NCBI GenBank assembly: GCA_023014335.1
Contig: JAECYW010000030.1
Coordinates: forward strand, 1-64,000
Reading direction: 5' to 3'
Source: Galerina marginata
Taxonomy: Eukaryota > Basidiomycota > Agaricomycetes > Agaricales > Galerinaceae
DNA length: 64,000 bases
Notes under the pieces: generated by a model
What the model saw: the letters and a program-made list of their open reading frames with translations, nothing else
The model's database searches: none
What the model was told of the DNA's origin: nothing
Shown: in pieces, positions 44,617-54,908 of the stretch
Layout of the letters: every line of letters starts with the position of its first letter
How positions within the stretch are numbered: position 1 is the first letter of the stretch
Made by a program: the position numbers and the translations under genes

Positions 44617-46284
44617 ATGACAGAACTGAAAGCCACAGAGTTCCTGGGCTTACCTACTCCGAGTCCTTGTCGCTCTCTTTCTCGGCAGTATCATGACAAG
44701 ATCTACAACCCAAAGCCGCCGATTTTCCAGCTCCACGACGATTTACTATGGCTGATCTTCTGGTTAAATGCAGATATGGAGGACGAAGCGGAGAAAACAG
44801 ATGAAATAGCAGCTATTAACACCCTCAGGTATAGCTCTCAGGTTTGCTCAAGGTGGCGACAGATCATCCTGTCGTTTTCAGCGCTCTGGGGCCAGGTCGT
44901 CAACCTTTCCTATCTTGAGCAGGATGACTGGAGGGAAGAAGTCCTAAAGAGAACGGGAAAGTCGCTGCTTTCTGTTCTGTGGGGTCAGCCAAGACGAAAA
45001 TGTATCTCCGAGGACGTCGCCGCAGAAATTCTCGGATGTAATTGGGATAGGATTCGATCGCTAAAACTCGATTTTAACACGAGCGCTTACTGGATGGACC
45101 ACCCGGACTTTAACATCGCGCAGTTCTGGGAGATTTTTCAGCGTCCTTCAAAGGTTCTTGAAATCTTTTGGGTCATTTTTGAACGCGAGCGTGGAGAACC
45201 CACGCCTATTCTTTCTCCCTCCGACTTCGTCATCTTCAATAACTTTGCTCCTTCATTGCGTGTATTTCTCGCTCCCAACATGAAGTTTAACCTGGACAGT
45301 CCTTGTCTAGCGAACTTAAGATATATTTCCTTGAATGGACCGGTATCGGCCTACGACATAATTCAAGCAATCCCAAATATGCCACTTCTTGAATGCCTGG
45401 CAGACGAAACTTCCAATGCCATCACCTCTACTGGAGATGCACTATCTTCACTAGCACAAATCACGGTCCCTTCAATCAACGAAATTGTAATCTCCTCGCG
45501 TTGGGATTTAGGCCCATATATGGACTTCCTCGCTCAATTAAACCCAGCTGTAGGATGCTATTTGACTTTTAGTCACAATAGCACCCATTTTAATGCGAAA
45601 GCATTGACCGTGGCCAATCGAGTTCTGTATAGATACTCTAGGTATTGCGATTTCCCCAGTGCAATCAACATCTCCCTCGATTTGTATCGACATCGCTTCA
45701 GCTTCGCGGCCCAAATTCCTCACAAAGCTCAGTTTCGTTTCAGACTTAACCACTATTTCGAAGTTCCACATGGCATAATCGAGGCCCTTTTTGCAGCTTT
45801 GCCTTCGGTTAACTTTCGAGACGCTAAAACCCTCACGTTTGGAATCTCACCATTGGTTATCGAACCTTCCGATCGCAGAATTGGCCAATTTATTTTATCG
45901 GCCCCTTCTGTCGAAACTTTGGTCACTAATACCAAAACAGTGGGCTTTCTGCTCAATCTCCCCAGTGACGTCCTGGCCCTTTCCTTTCCAGTTCTCCATG
46001 TGGTTAAAATCACTTGTTGCATTCTACCAGAAGAATTACCGACCATCAAACGATTTCTCACATCACGAATTTCAACAGACAAGCCGATTGATATTCTTTC
46101 TGTCCCAATTGATCGTGATTGCACCACGGATCTACGACCCCTGGAGGAATTCATTGGACTCACAATAATTCTACGATGTGGAGGCCATGAATACAGGCAT
46201 ACATGTGGAAATGGCCGCGTCAAAGACCTTCTCATCCGGCAGATTTCTGGTTCACCTTCGGAGAGCTCATCTGAAGGCGAATAA
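44617..46284 (+). CDS. F-box protein, intronless, 555 aa
   Basis: A continuous frame from MTELKATEFLGLPTPSPCRS. An F-box-like module spans residues about 35-115, with segments FQLHDDLLWLIFWLN, SSQVCSRWRQIILSFSALWG and LEQDDWREEVLKRTGKSLL, the same layout as the gene at 20360. The remaining 430 residues are leucine-rich with no other domain I recognise and should bind a target for SCF-type ubiquitylation. The start is supported by its conservation, with about 50 nt of upstream sequence, in the truncated copy at 40389. It ends with an acidic tail (SPSESSSEGE). Confidence 0.88.
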   Translation: MTELKATEFLGLPTPSPCRSLSRQYHDKIYNPKPPIFQLHDDLLWLIFWLNADMEDEAEKTDEIAAINTLRYSSQVCSRWRQIILSFSALWGQVVNLSYLEQDDWREEVLKRTGKSLLSVLWGQPRRKCISEDVAAEILGCNWDRIRSLKLDFNTSAYWMDHPDFNIAQFWEIFQRPSKVLEIFWVIFERERGEPTPILSPSDFVIFNNFAPSLRVFLAPNMKFNLDSPCLANLRYISLNGPVSAYDIIQAIPNMPLLECLADETSNAITSTGDALSSLAQITVPSINEIVISSRWDLGPYMDFLAQLNPAVGCYLTFSHNSTHFNAKALTVANRVLYRYSRYCDFPSAINISLDLYRHRFSFAAQIPHKAQFRFRLNHYFEVPHGIIEALFAALPSVNFRDAKTLTFGISPLVIEPSDRRIGQFILSAPSVETLVTNTKTVGFLLNLPSDVLALSFPVLHVVKITCCILPEELPTIKRFLTSRISTDKPIDILSVPIDRDCTTDLRPLEEFIGLTIILRCGGHEYRHTCGNGRVKDLLIRQISGSPSESSSEGE

Positions 46285-46478
46285 TGGGTTTGAAAGCTCT
46301 GTGTACCTCTGGTTTCAAGCGTCGGGACGAATGTAACCGTTCCTGTTACGAGATTTGTTACGATTTTCGGACATCTTGTTAATTATGACTGTGCTAGATC
46401 TGCAGATTGTCGCTCGAAAAGTAGGTACAAGTTGAGAAACTGCCTCGTATTATGTTATCTAAGTATTTGGTTCTCTGT

Positions 46479-46568
46479 ACGTAAGGCCAGGGGTATAGTG
46501 CTTCAGGCCGCAGCTGACGTAGAACCAGTTGTCCGTGCTGCTGAAAGATACAACAGGTTCGTGGGCAT
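46479..46568 (-). pseudogene. Frameshifted fragment of the first exon of the 50.3-kb gene
   Basis: Ninety bases closely match 50214-50306, the start of the unknown gene on the minus strand at 49242-50306. From the ATG at 46568 the copy has a one-base deletion within the first six codons. Allowing for it, the peptide tracks the intact one (SFSSTDNWFYVSCGLKHYTP against SFGSSENSFYVGCGLKHYAP). Similarity ends soon after that segment. The source gene is on the same strand 3.7 kb to the right. Confidence 0.8.
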
Positions 46569-46629
46569 AACCGCGGTGACTGGTACAAATTAAATTGGAG
46601 AAGTAAAGAAGTTGTCTTTCGAGAGAGCA

Positions 46630-48320
46630 TTCAAATGTTTCCCCTTGAGGGGAGATCGTTGCGGGTGTTTGTCGCAGAAATCGCTTCAGCTATCCAGGCG
46701 GCTGAGCTGCGGTTCCAGCGGCCTTCGTACGAAGGCGAGGCTGAACAGCAGTAACTCGATTACGTAACGACGTGACGCGACCGAAAAAAAAAGTCACGGT
46801 GGAAGTGCGTTGGAATATATCCGCCATATCTCGAACCGTGGGACATGGGACTGCATCAGTAGGGCCAATAGAGGGGTGGAGAGAGTTGCTGGTGAACATG
46901 GTGAACATGCAGGGGGTTGAAAGTGATGGTTGAAAGTGATATACTGATCGATGGTATTGGTCGACTTTAAGAACTAAAAGGCTCAAAGTCGAGGATTCTG
47001 GGAATCGCCACGACAATAAAATGCAGGCAGGTTGGCTTGAAAGAGCGGAATGTTCTTTGTCGTAATTTGAATCCCTCTCCCTACTCCAACGTCCACATGT
47101 ATGAAGGTGGTGAGGTTAGGACGTGGTGGTGAGAGGTCAAAAGAGGTCGGCAACATTGATGGTGGCGGGCAGTGTCAACAAGGTTGACGAACGGAACAGA
47201 AACAATTTGCCCGCGATCTTCTGGTTTAGAACACAACGTCGAACGAGAAACTGAGCGGAAGGTCGGTATAAGCGCCAAAAAAGGTGTTCGATAATGGCAG
47301 TTGTAATAGGAGGCCAGGTTGGGTCATACGATGCCGAAAAATTTCAATGACCAGAAATTCTCATGGCATGTCCAGAGGTAAATCAAGCCGGGCTGGGACG
47401 TGCGCATGGATTGGTGGAGAGCGCACCACGAAATCGCCTTTCCCATGACAGAGGACGATCCCAGTGAATGAATAGCTTGGACTTGATTGCAGGAGCAGGG
47501 CAGGAGAGCCGCGGTGGCAGAGCGTAAGCCTGGATCTTGATTATGTGAATGTAACCATGCTGGCGTAGGTTTGAGCTATGGGAGGTTTTAGCCAGTGACA
47601 AGTAATAAGGAAACACAGAAACGAACAAATGCCGGTACTCTCGGGGAATGTCCATGACGAGAATGTCGACCATACTTATAGTTTCTATCATTCCAAGGTC
47701 GTAAGCCATAATCTTAGGAAATGAATAAGGCAGAAAGGCTATTACGCACCACGTATTGCCCGCATAGGACATCACATAATATCATCTCTCTCAGGTCCCA
47801 AGTCAGCGAAACTGGGCAAAATTCCTGTCTTCAGGCAGTAGCAGTGGGCAGTGGATCAAGCCCAGGACACAAATGGCGTTCCATGACGGACAAGTTGAGG
47901 AGACGGACTGCAAGGACGAGGTCAGTCAATGTCCGATAAGCGTTGGTTTTACAGTAAAGCAGAATACCTTTCTGAATATGGACGGGAGTCATGAATTCTG
48001 TACCAGTTTCCAGCGGCTTGTGACTTTTCGAGGATGAGTGCAGCCTGAGTTACATAGAGGTTTAAGGTTTTCGTCAAAAATCTGAGGCCCTGAGGGTAAT
48101 GATTAATCGAAATTGTTGGTTGAAGTAGGCACGTGATGCGACGCTGTCACGAACGCGTTACAGACGCGTCTCCTAAAGGCTGGGATCCATCACGACAACA
48201 GCAGCTGCATTTACTGTTAGTCTATTTCACATTGGAAATTTACCAATTTTGGGTCCATATGTAAAGTGGGAGAAAATGACAAACAAAGCAAGAGTAGAAT
48301 AAGAGGCACTTCCTCCGAAT
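46630..48320 (+). repeat. Three-copy dispersed repeat, copy C
   Basis: Collinear with copy A from 'gatcgttgcgggtgtttgtcg' (46650) to the ACGCGT pair (48152-48170) and about 150 nt beyond. Landmarks: 'ctgcggttccag' near 46710, poly-A then gtcac near 46787, 'agggccaatagagg' near 46860, 'ggattctgggaatcgccacg' near 46995, 'ggtcatacgatgccgaaa' near 47322. The minus strand keeps the conserved peptide (46780-46870: TVRDMADIFQ, STVTFFFGRVTSLRNRVT) but with frame disruption around it. It lies just downstream of the intact F-box gene. Confidence 0.75.
48152..48170. promoter_or_regulatory. Paired ACGCGT boxes, repeat copy C
   Basis: Same AACGCGTT plus GACGCGTC pair and adjacent CACGTG box as copies A and B. 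Confidence 0.4.
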
Positions 48321-49241
48321 TATCCGGTGGAAGAATTCTCTGGTACATAGCTACTCGAGTACGTGAACCTAAAAGTAAAGAACTGGAAAGACTCCAAATA
48401 AAGAATCTTAAACAACCTCAAGATCTAGTCACTAAAGCTCCCCAATTTTGGCGGTTCTACTTTTCGCAATTCTTTAACCGGAGCAATCTTAAGATAGACT
48501 TGCATTGGTGGCAAAAATACGTCTCCATCCTTAGGCATTGTGACAAACTGAAGGTAATAGAGAGACGGGTTTTCTTGGCATTATTTGCTGGAGAGGAAGC
48601 GAGAACGATACCGAACTTCAGATCACTCGTCACTTGACCATCTGTAAATAGAAAGCTCACGATCCCGAGGTTACTCTTTCAAAAGCTGGCTTGTGAGTTG
48701 GTCCTACTGTGCCTTTTATTAACGTATTTAGTTACTGCCTTGACAAATTATTTTCCTGAGTCATTCCACCCCAATGGCGAGCTCCCTCTAACGAAAGCTG
48801 TGCCGATTTTCTTAACCTCCTTATATTCAATACCCATTAACGTTCTTGCTGTAATTTCCCATCGCTCGCCGTAGAATATATCGACCTAGGATTCAAATTC
48901 TATCATCGTTCAACCGAGTTGACCAAGACAGTATTATAATACCACACAGCTGACGTTCAGTGCATGATTGCCCGTACAGAGTAATTCAGACATTACCTCA
49001 TACGCCTACCTTCCCAAGAACGGGCGAGAGTGAGACTCATTTCCTAAGGAACCAAGTTTTGGCCCACAATTCGAGTGACTGATTTTGAACTTACGATTCG
49101 TTGAGCCAGAAGGATCTGGCTTTTTTCCTGATGGTGGATCCTTTAGCAAAATTCACCAATCAATAGAGTCGTGACTTACATTGCGTTGGGCCGAAAGGAT
49201 CTGTCCCAAGGAATGGTTTAGATTAGCGCTGGGAAAAAATA
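48321..49241. other. Intergenic, no supported gene
   Basis: Short frames only. It contains the presumed 3' region of the minus-strand gene that ends at 49242. Confidence 0.4.
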
Positions 49242-50306
49242 CTACAAGAGTAAATCCATTTCACTCACCACTTCTCGCTGTTGATACTCCTCTATTTCTT
49301 TTGAGTGGAAAGAAATTGATTGGGCTTCGTGTAGGTACAAAATTCGTGAACACCAACCTTGCCGACCTTCCGGCGTATCCGCGTACTCTCGCATTTCCTT
49401 AAGCTTCGTCTCCATAATTTCTGGGAGATTCCACCGTAGTTCTGTTTTACCGGCTGATTTGTGCTTGAAGATGAGATAAAAGTAGTCGATATTCCATTGG
49501 CAAAGGGAAGAGCCGGGTTCTAGCACCCACTCGTGACCCTTATCGTATTCCTCGAGCACCTTTATTCAAATCATATTTTCAATTGTTCAGAGCTTGTGAA
49601 GAGATGAGGAATAACGAATCAATCCAAACCTGCTTGATTTTACTTCGTTTGGCCTCCTTATCTGTATAGAAGAAAAGGAATCCAACTTGGAACATGTAAA
49701 TCATGGTCTCTCCCTAACCTGGGTCGGTAAAATTTAGCAGAAGTAAAAAGGCGAACATGCCTTTCCAAATATTATTCCAGTAAGTACTTCGTCGAGCATG
49801 TCACCCCACGAAGCACGGATTTTTTGATAGCTCTGCGTTTGTCTAATCCGCAAGCTGGCGTTCCACCGATCGGGCCCCAGCTTGACGAAGTACTGCTTAC
49901 TGGTTGAGCCAAAAGTGACATATTCCGCAGTCCCACCTATTCCTTCAGCCACCGTGTCAGGTAGGCCCATACTGTAGTTAACTACATGGTCAAAAAAGTA
50001 ATCAAGAACCTCGGAGCTGAAGCGAGCGCTATAGCAAGATTTTAAAAACGTACATACGCCGCGATTTTTATCGCGAGCCACCCAAACTTCACCTTTTCCG
50101 GCAAGCCTGTCATGTTTGTCAGTCATTTATCTCACACCCTCAATTGCGATAGAAACATACGCTAGCCAAGCCATATTCAGCGCAGGCAAGTTCGTCAGGG
50201 CTCTGACGAGATCTGTAGGTAGGCCAGGGGCGTAGTGCTTCAGGCCGCAGCCGACGTAGAATGAGTTCTCCGAGCTGCCGAAAGATACAACAGGGTCGGT
50301 AGGCAT
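49242..50306 (-). CDS. Unknown protein with internal repeats (4 exons, 288 aa)
   Basis: Model: exons 50306-50161, 50106-49788, 49713-49630 and 49559-49242; introns 54, 74 and 70 nt; 867 nt in phase. The start is supported because a duplicated copy of the first exon (46479-46568) begins at the same ATG. Two units look alike: SFGSSENSFYVGCGLKHYAP GLP near the N-terminus and TFGSTSKQYFVKLGPDRW near residue 120, each a beta-hairpin-like 'xFGSxxxxYFVxxG' followed by a Trp/Leu-Pro segment. This recalls repeat proteins common in Agaricomycetes that have no assigned role. No signal peptide, membrane segment or catalytic motif seen. The exon 2/3 junction is the weakest part of the model. Confidence 0.6.
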
Positions 50307-52204
50307 TACGTTCTCCTACGAGAGGGCGGAAAGTAGGCTGGAAGTGGATAACTGAGGAATGGTCCTATGCTCGCACTGAGTCGCACACCTGGGACTACGT
50401 ATAAGCTGACGCCTCATGTCTTCCCATCTGCCTTCCCATCTGTCTCGGGTGCATAAATAGCCACATCTATCGAAGCCTTCCTGACAGATGAACGGATTGA
50501 CAGAAATACCGTCATAGCTATGCTGTTTTTCCCGTGACTGCACTTGCATTTGCATGCATGCAACTTGCAGCTCCCCAAAGTATTACCGGTGCATGTGCGC
50601 GCAGGGTAAGTGTTATGGTCGATGACGGTGCTCACATTTGGCACAAAGTAGATCAAAGAAAGTTTGGAGGATGAATCCTCAGGAATTCCCATCCGTACGT
50701 CGTGGCCTGACATTTCATACGATCATAGCAAGTGTGAAAGATGTATCACGATAAAAATACAGTTGAGTGAATGAATGACCGAATGCAGTGACCTCGTCGA
50801 TTTGTATACATAAACAAACTCCGATCTAGGGGGGCTGGAGGTTACCAACGCTTTTTCGACCTGTAAAAGGCGGGGCGGTCCACCAACAACTGTTGGATTA
50901 GAGCCTCACACAAATCGTATCAGTATTGATTTATGGGGGTAATAGCGGGACAGACGTCTCCACAGTGAAATGAAAGCCCAGCTCGAAATTGAAATCGAAG
51001 ACGAACATCCGAAAGTACGGGTACACATAGTGCATCTACGCAGGGTACGCCAAAGTCGCTTGTTTCGCAGGATCCGGGAACGGCCACGGTGGTACTACGC
51101 GACATTTTCTTCTAGCATATCCAATTGGAGTAGCGCTAGGTCACTTGTCTATTTCTCTTGTCACATCTGCTGAGGACAAGTTACGCATTTCAAAATATTT
51201 TGACAAGGGCAACTTAGGGCTTCGGTATATCGATCGATATTCCGTCTTCCTGTTGTCGTTATTCCAGCGTTAATAGATTGGGATTACGAACCCTTGAAGG
51301 GATGCATGCCAAGGCTCAAGTTCCTTGGTACAACGGAAGAATCTAAGCCCGCGGCGGAAGGTGACGCAGGGACGACGACAATGATGAAGGTTACTTAACT
51401 TCCACAATGATGCACAGGGCGATGTCGATGCTGAATTGAGGGTATTAGGGGAAAGAAAGTACGCCGGGTACGGAAGGTTGAGTGGTTGGGGACGCTTTTG
51501 AAGATTCAAATTCACTCCTGAACCGGCTCCGGGCGGAGTGATGGCGAGAGCATACACTGGGCATTGATCGATCTGATCACGTAAGCTCCGACGGCATTCC
51601 TACTCGCCGACTCGGAACACAGCCTCAGGAGTCGCTGGCGGTGGTACTCTTTCGTCCGTCATTCATATGTAATACCCTCCAGTGTAGAGGAAGGGGTACA
51701 TCTCGCCCTTCTGATTTGACACATTCCGTCGGGGCCACGATGCTGCGTTCTCCAGAGCTTTCAATCCACGGGGTGCGAGAAATTCTCTGAGAATCTCCGG
51801 CTGACTCATCCTGTGCAACGCCTTCTCGAACAAACAAACATGCGGATCACGGTGGTTTTGTCTTCCTCTTGCTCTACTGCCTCATTGCTCAGTTCTTCTC
51901 TTTGCCTCAGTCTCTGGATTCGACTTTCGTGCCGTTCGACGTCTAAGAGTATCCTTCCGGTACTCGTCGATCTCTCAGATATGCAACAATGGACTTCATG
52001 AGGTAATCATGGCAGGAATTTGGATGATGGATGTGGAGTTGTACGAGGTATGTTTCCAGATACCCTCTGCTCAGCGCGTCACTCTTATCCATAATTTGAA
52101 ATAGGCTGTATCGTCTGCTTGATCAACCATGTGTTAGGTTTATCATAGTTTTCGTTACGAATAAAATTTCTTGTCCAATCACCTTTGTTTTGTCACCGCC
52201 GTCA
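50307..52204. other. Intergenic, no supported gene
   Basis: It carries the promoters of two divergent genes: the unknown protein (left, minus strand) and the alpha-kinase (right, plus strand). Short frames on both strands show no motif or phase-consistent splicing. An exact short palindrome 'tgcatttgcatgcatgcaa' lies near 50545-50563. Confidence 0.4.
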
Positions 52205-54770
52205 ATGAGTACTCTCGTCGTTAAAAACATCAACCCGCGTCCAGAGAGGCCGCTCGAAGCCTGTCCTAACTGCAATGAACCGTCTATAGGCCCACTGACT
52301 GTTGCGACAGGCCAAAAAAATTTTGTGACCAACTATGGGAGGTGGTTTCAAATGGTGCGCCTATTTCTTCTTAGTACTTTTTGTCTCGTCTTCTCATACA
52401 TCTGCAGTGCTTCAAATGCAAGCACGTTCACTGGCACAGCAAGCCTACCCCTCTAGGGAAGATCCCAGACGATGTCCAAATGAATGCCGCGGCTCGTTTC
52501 TCAGCTACTCAATCAGGTGTCTCCCTCGACTGCAAAGAACCCGGCTGCAAGCGCAAGGCCAACAAAGCCTGTACTCACTACCCTCAGCGCTGTTCAGCAT
52601 GTTGCAAAGCCAAAGACGGATGTAATGTTCATCGACTTTCCGCCCCCGATACGCCACTTCAAGCCCCACCTGGTACTGGCACGCAAGACACCACGCCTGA
52701 TATTCCAACTGCCACCACTGCGGTGCCTCCGCAACGTGTGTTTGGTAGGGCAATTAAAGACGACTATGGCGGGAACAAACGCATCGACTCCCACCGAAAG
52801 TACGAGGAGAACAGAGCACGCATTGCCCTTGCGCAAGAAGCACAGGACAAAATAAAGAATACGTATATTGTTGTTCTGTGGACAAAGGTATGAATATCAT
52901 TAGCTCAATCCATTGAAGCACTTAGCCTGACATGAACAAGGTTGACTCGCCGTACGAAAACATTAAGGCTGTCACCAAGACCCCGGGCATTCTCGTACTT
53001 TCTGATCATCCGATCATTATGCAGGCCCTCCAAGGAGCTCGCGGTATCACCTACTATGATGTCGATGCCTTGCCGATGCCACAGTGGGTTAGTCAAGATG
53101 TGTCGGATCCGATCGTTATGCCCTCAGATCGCAAATCGATCCTCGTTCACGTTAGCCGCCTTGATCCCCGTTTTTTGACGGATTTGGATGAAAAAGTGGC
53201 CTTTGTTTTATGCGCCCCGGTGTTTGACACCTCGCCTCCTCCACCAGCTTCTGTTCCGTCACGCAAACGACTGCGCCAAGATGATACTGAGTCCCACGAG
53301 GATACCACAGAAGTGGTGCATCAGGGATCAGCCAGGCAGGGTCAACCATTCCCGGGCTCGAAGATCTATGTCTCAGACCTCGCACCTGGACTGGCACGGA
53401 TGGTTACATATATAAAAATTGAAGAGGGATTTGCGAATGGATTCCCCGGCTACAAGTACGGCAAGAAAACTGCGTACCGCTACCGTGCACAGTATCTGAA
53501 AGCCAAGGAAGCGGGGATTCTCCAACGCTTTATCGAGTATGGTCGTTCTGAAGGAGGAAAGTGGAGCGAGCTTCTTAAAGGTCTGTTTCTAAATCTGTAA
53601 CTTCTTCGTTTGCTGACCACATCTTTAGCTCTGAATGGTATGGTTGCTACTGGCGCAATGGGCAACCCTGTTACCACCTCCTCAGCTCAGGCCGGTCCTA
53701 TGGTTATAGCTTCCGTGCAGCCCACTGCCCTTTCCGACACCACCATCAGCGCCTCTCATGTTTCGGCTCACACCGCGAGTTCACCTGAAATTGAGTATGA
53801 GATCTATGATTTCTACTTCACCGATTTCCAATACGGTAATGGAGGTTGGCGAGCTTTCAATCCCGGTACTGTTCATTCCGCAGTTTTTCAGGCTGCTCCA
53901 TTACTTGCACAAGGAGCTTCGAAGAATGTTCATTTAGTAAGTTGTCTTATTGTTGGAGCTTATCCGACTCAACAGCTTGCTAAATTCACCTTGACGTAGG
54001 CGATGGGTGAGCCGCATTCTACAAAGGAGTCATTTGTAGTCAAGCGAGTACATCTTCCTGGTAACTGGTGGGAGCCATCTCAAAACGAAGACAAGGCGAT
54101 CTGGATAGAATGTTGCCGTCTCGCAGAATTTGCACGTTTCGGGGGCATATTCAAATCTCGAGTGCAAAATACAGTCAATCAACTCTATGCTTACCGTAAG
54201 TTCTTGTGTCATGGGCATTATCCTTAGCTTATTATCTTTAGCATTTGCTGTTGCACTGTCTTTTTTGGTTGAGCATATATCCATTGGCGAAGGTGGCGCT
54301 ACTGCCCTATGGTCTGGTGTTGGCCAGTCTCACGTTACCGGGAATTTTTTTTCGAATGAACTGCGCCTGCGCGACTCGGGAAATACAAGCGCTTATGAGA
54401 CCCTTGTTGCATTCTCTCATTTTATCTATGACTGGAGCGAGAAAGAAACAGTTATGACGAATTTCCAAGGTCAGTCACCATGTCTGGGATCATTTATAGA
54501 ATTGATAACCTTGAAATATTCCATAGGCTTTGTTCAAGCAGAAATGGGTGACCTTTTGCTCATAGATTGCGAGGTTCACTCCATGTAAGGGCTACTTTCT
54601 GATTTCTGACATGTCTGCAGATAAACTAATTTAACTGTAGTGCCGACAATGGAGTTGCTATGTATTACATGGGCAACAAAGGCTACGACGGGATTCTTCA
54701 CTTTGTTAAAAACCATCAGGTTTCTGGCTGTAATCACGTTTGCAAGGCTTTCGGGTTGCCGCCCATTTAA
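52205..54770 (+). CDS. Zinc-finger and alpha-type protein kinase-like protein (8 exons)
   Basis: Model: exons 52205-52354, 52408-52887, 52941-53580, 53629-53936, 54000-54195, 54242-54469, 54527-54584, 54641-54770; introns 46-63 nt; 729 aa. The N-terminus has a zinc ribbon-like CxxC pair (Cys20/23 and Cys51/54, around GRWFQMCFKCK). A Cys/His cluster follows at 92-125 (CKEPGCK...CSACC...GCNVH). The middle is disordered, with a probable nuclear signal (SRKRLRQDD). The C-terminal domain (about 527-729) matches alpha-kinases: FVVKR (Lys541), AFSHFIYDW, NFQGF, DLLLIDCEV (Asp681), YMGNKGYDGI and CNHVCKAFGLP near the end. The residue expected to be the catalytic Asp of 'DLQG' is Asn665, so activity is doubtful. 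Convergent with the KDZ gene (138 nt apart). Confidence 0.85.
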
Positions 54771-54908
54771 CGTTAACACCAATTTACTTAGCTTCAGTCG
54801 CTCTTGTTAAAAAATGTGGTCAATATATGCTTGAATGTCTTGAGTGGTGCTTATTGATCTTAAGTGGTGCAACTCAAAGACAGCATAATCAAGGAAGGAA
54901 AATTGAAT

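Noticed and set aside
48266..48637. 123-codon plus-strand frame to the right of repeat copy C
   Set aside because: Starts inside the repeat edge and shows no motif or conservation in copies A or B.
49734..50126. Start of the unknown minus-strand gene at 50126
   Set aside because: A longer spliced model from 50306 is in phase and its first exon is duplicated at 46479-46568, so 50126 lies within or next to an intron.
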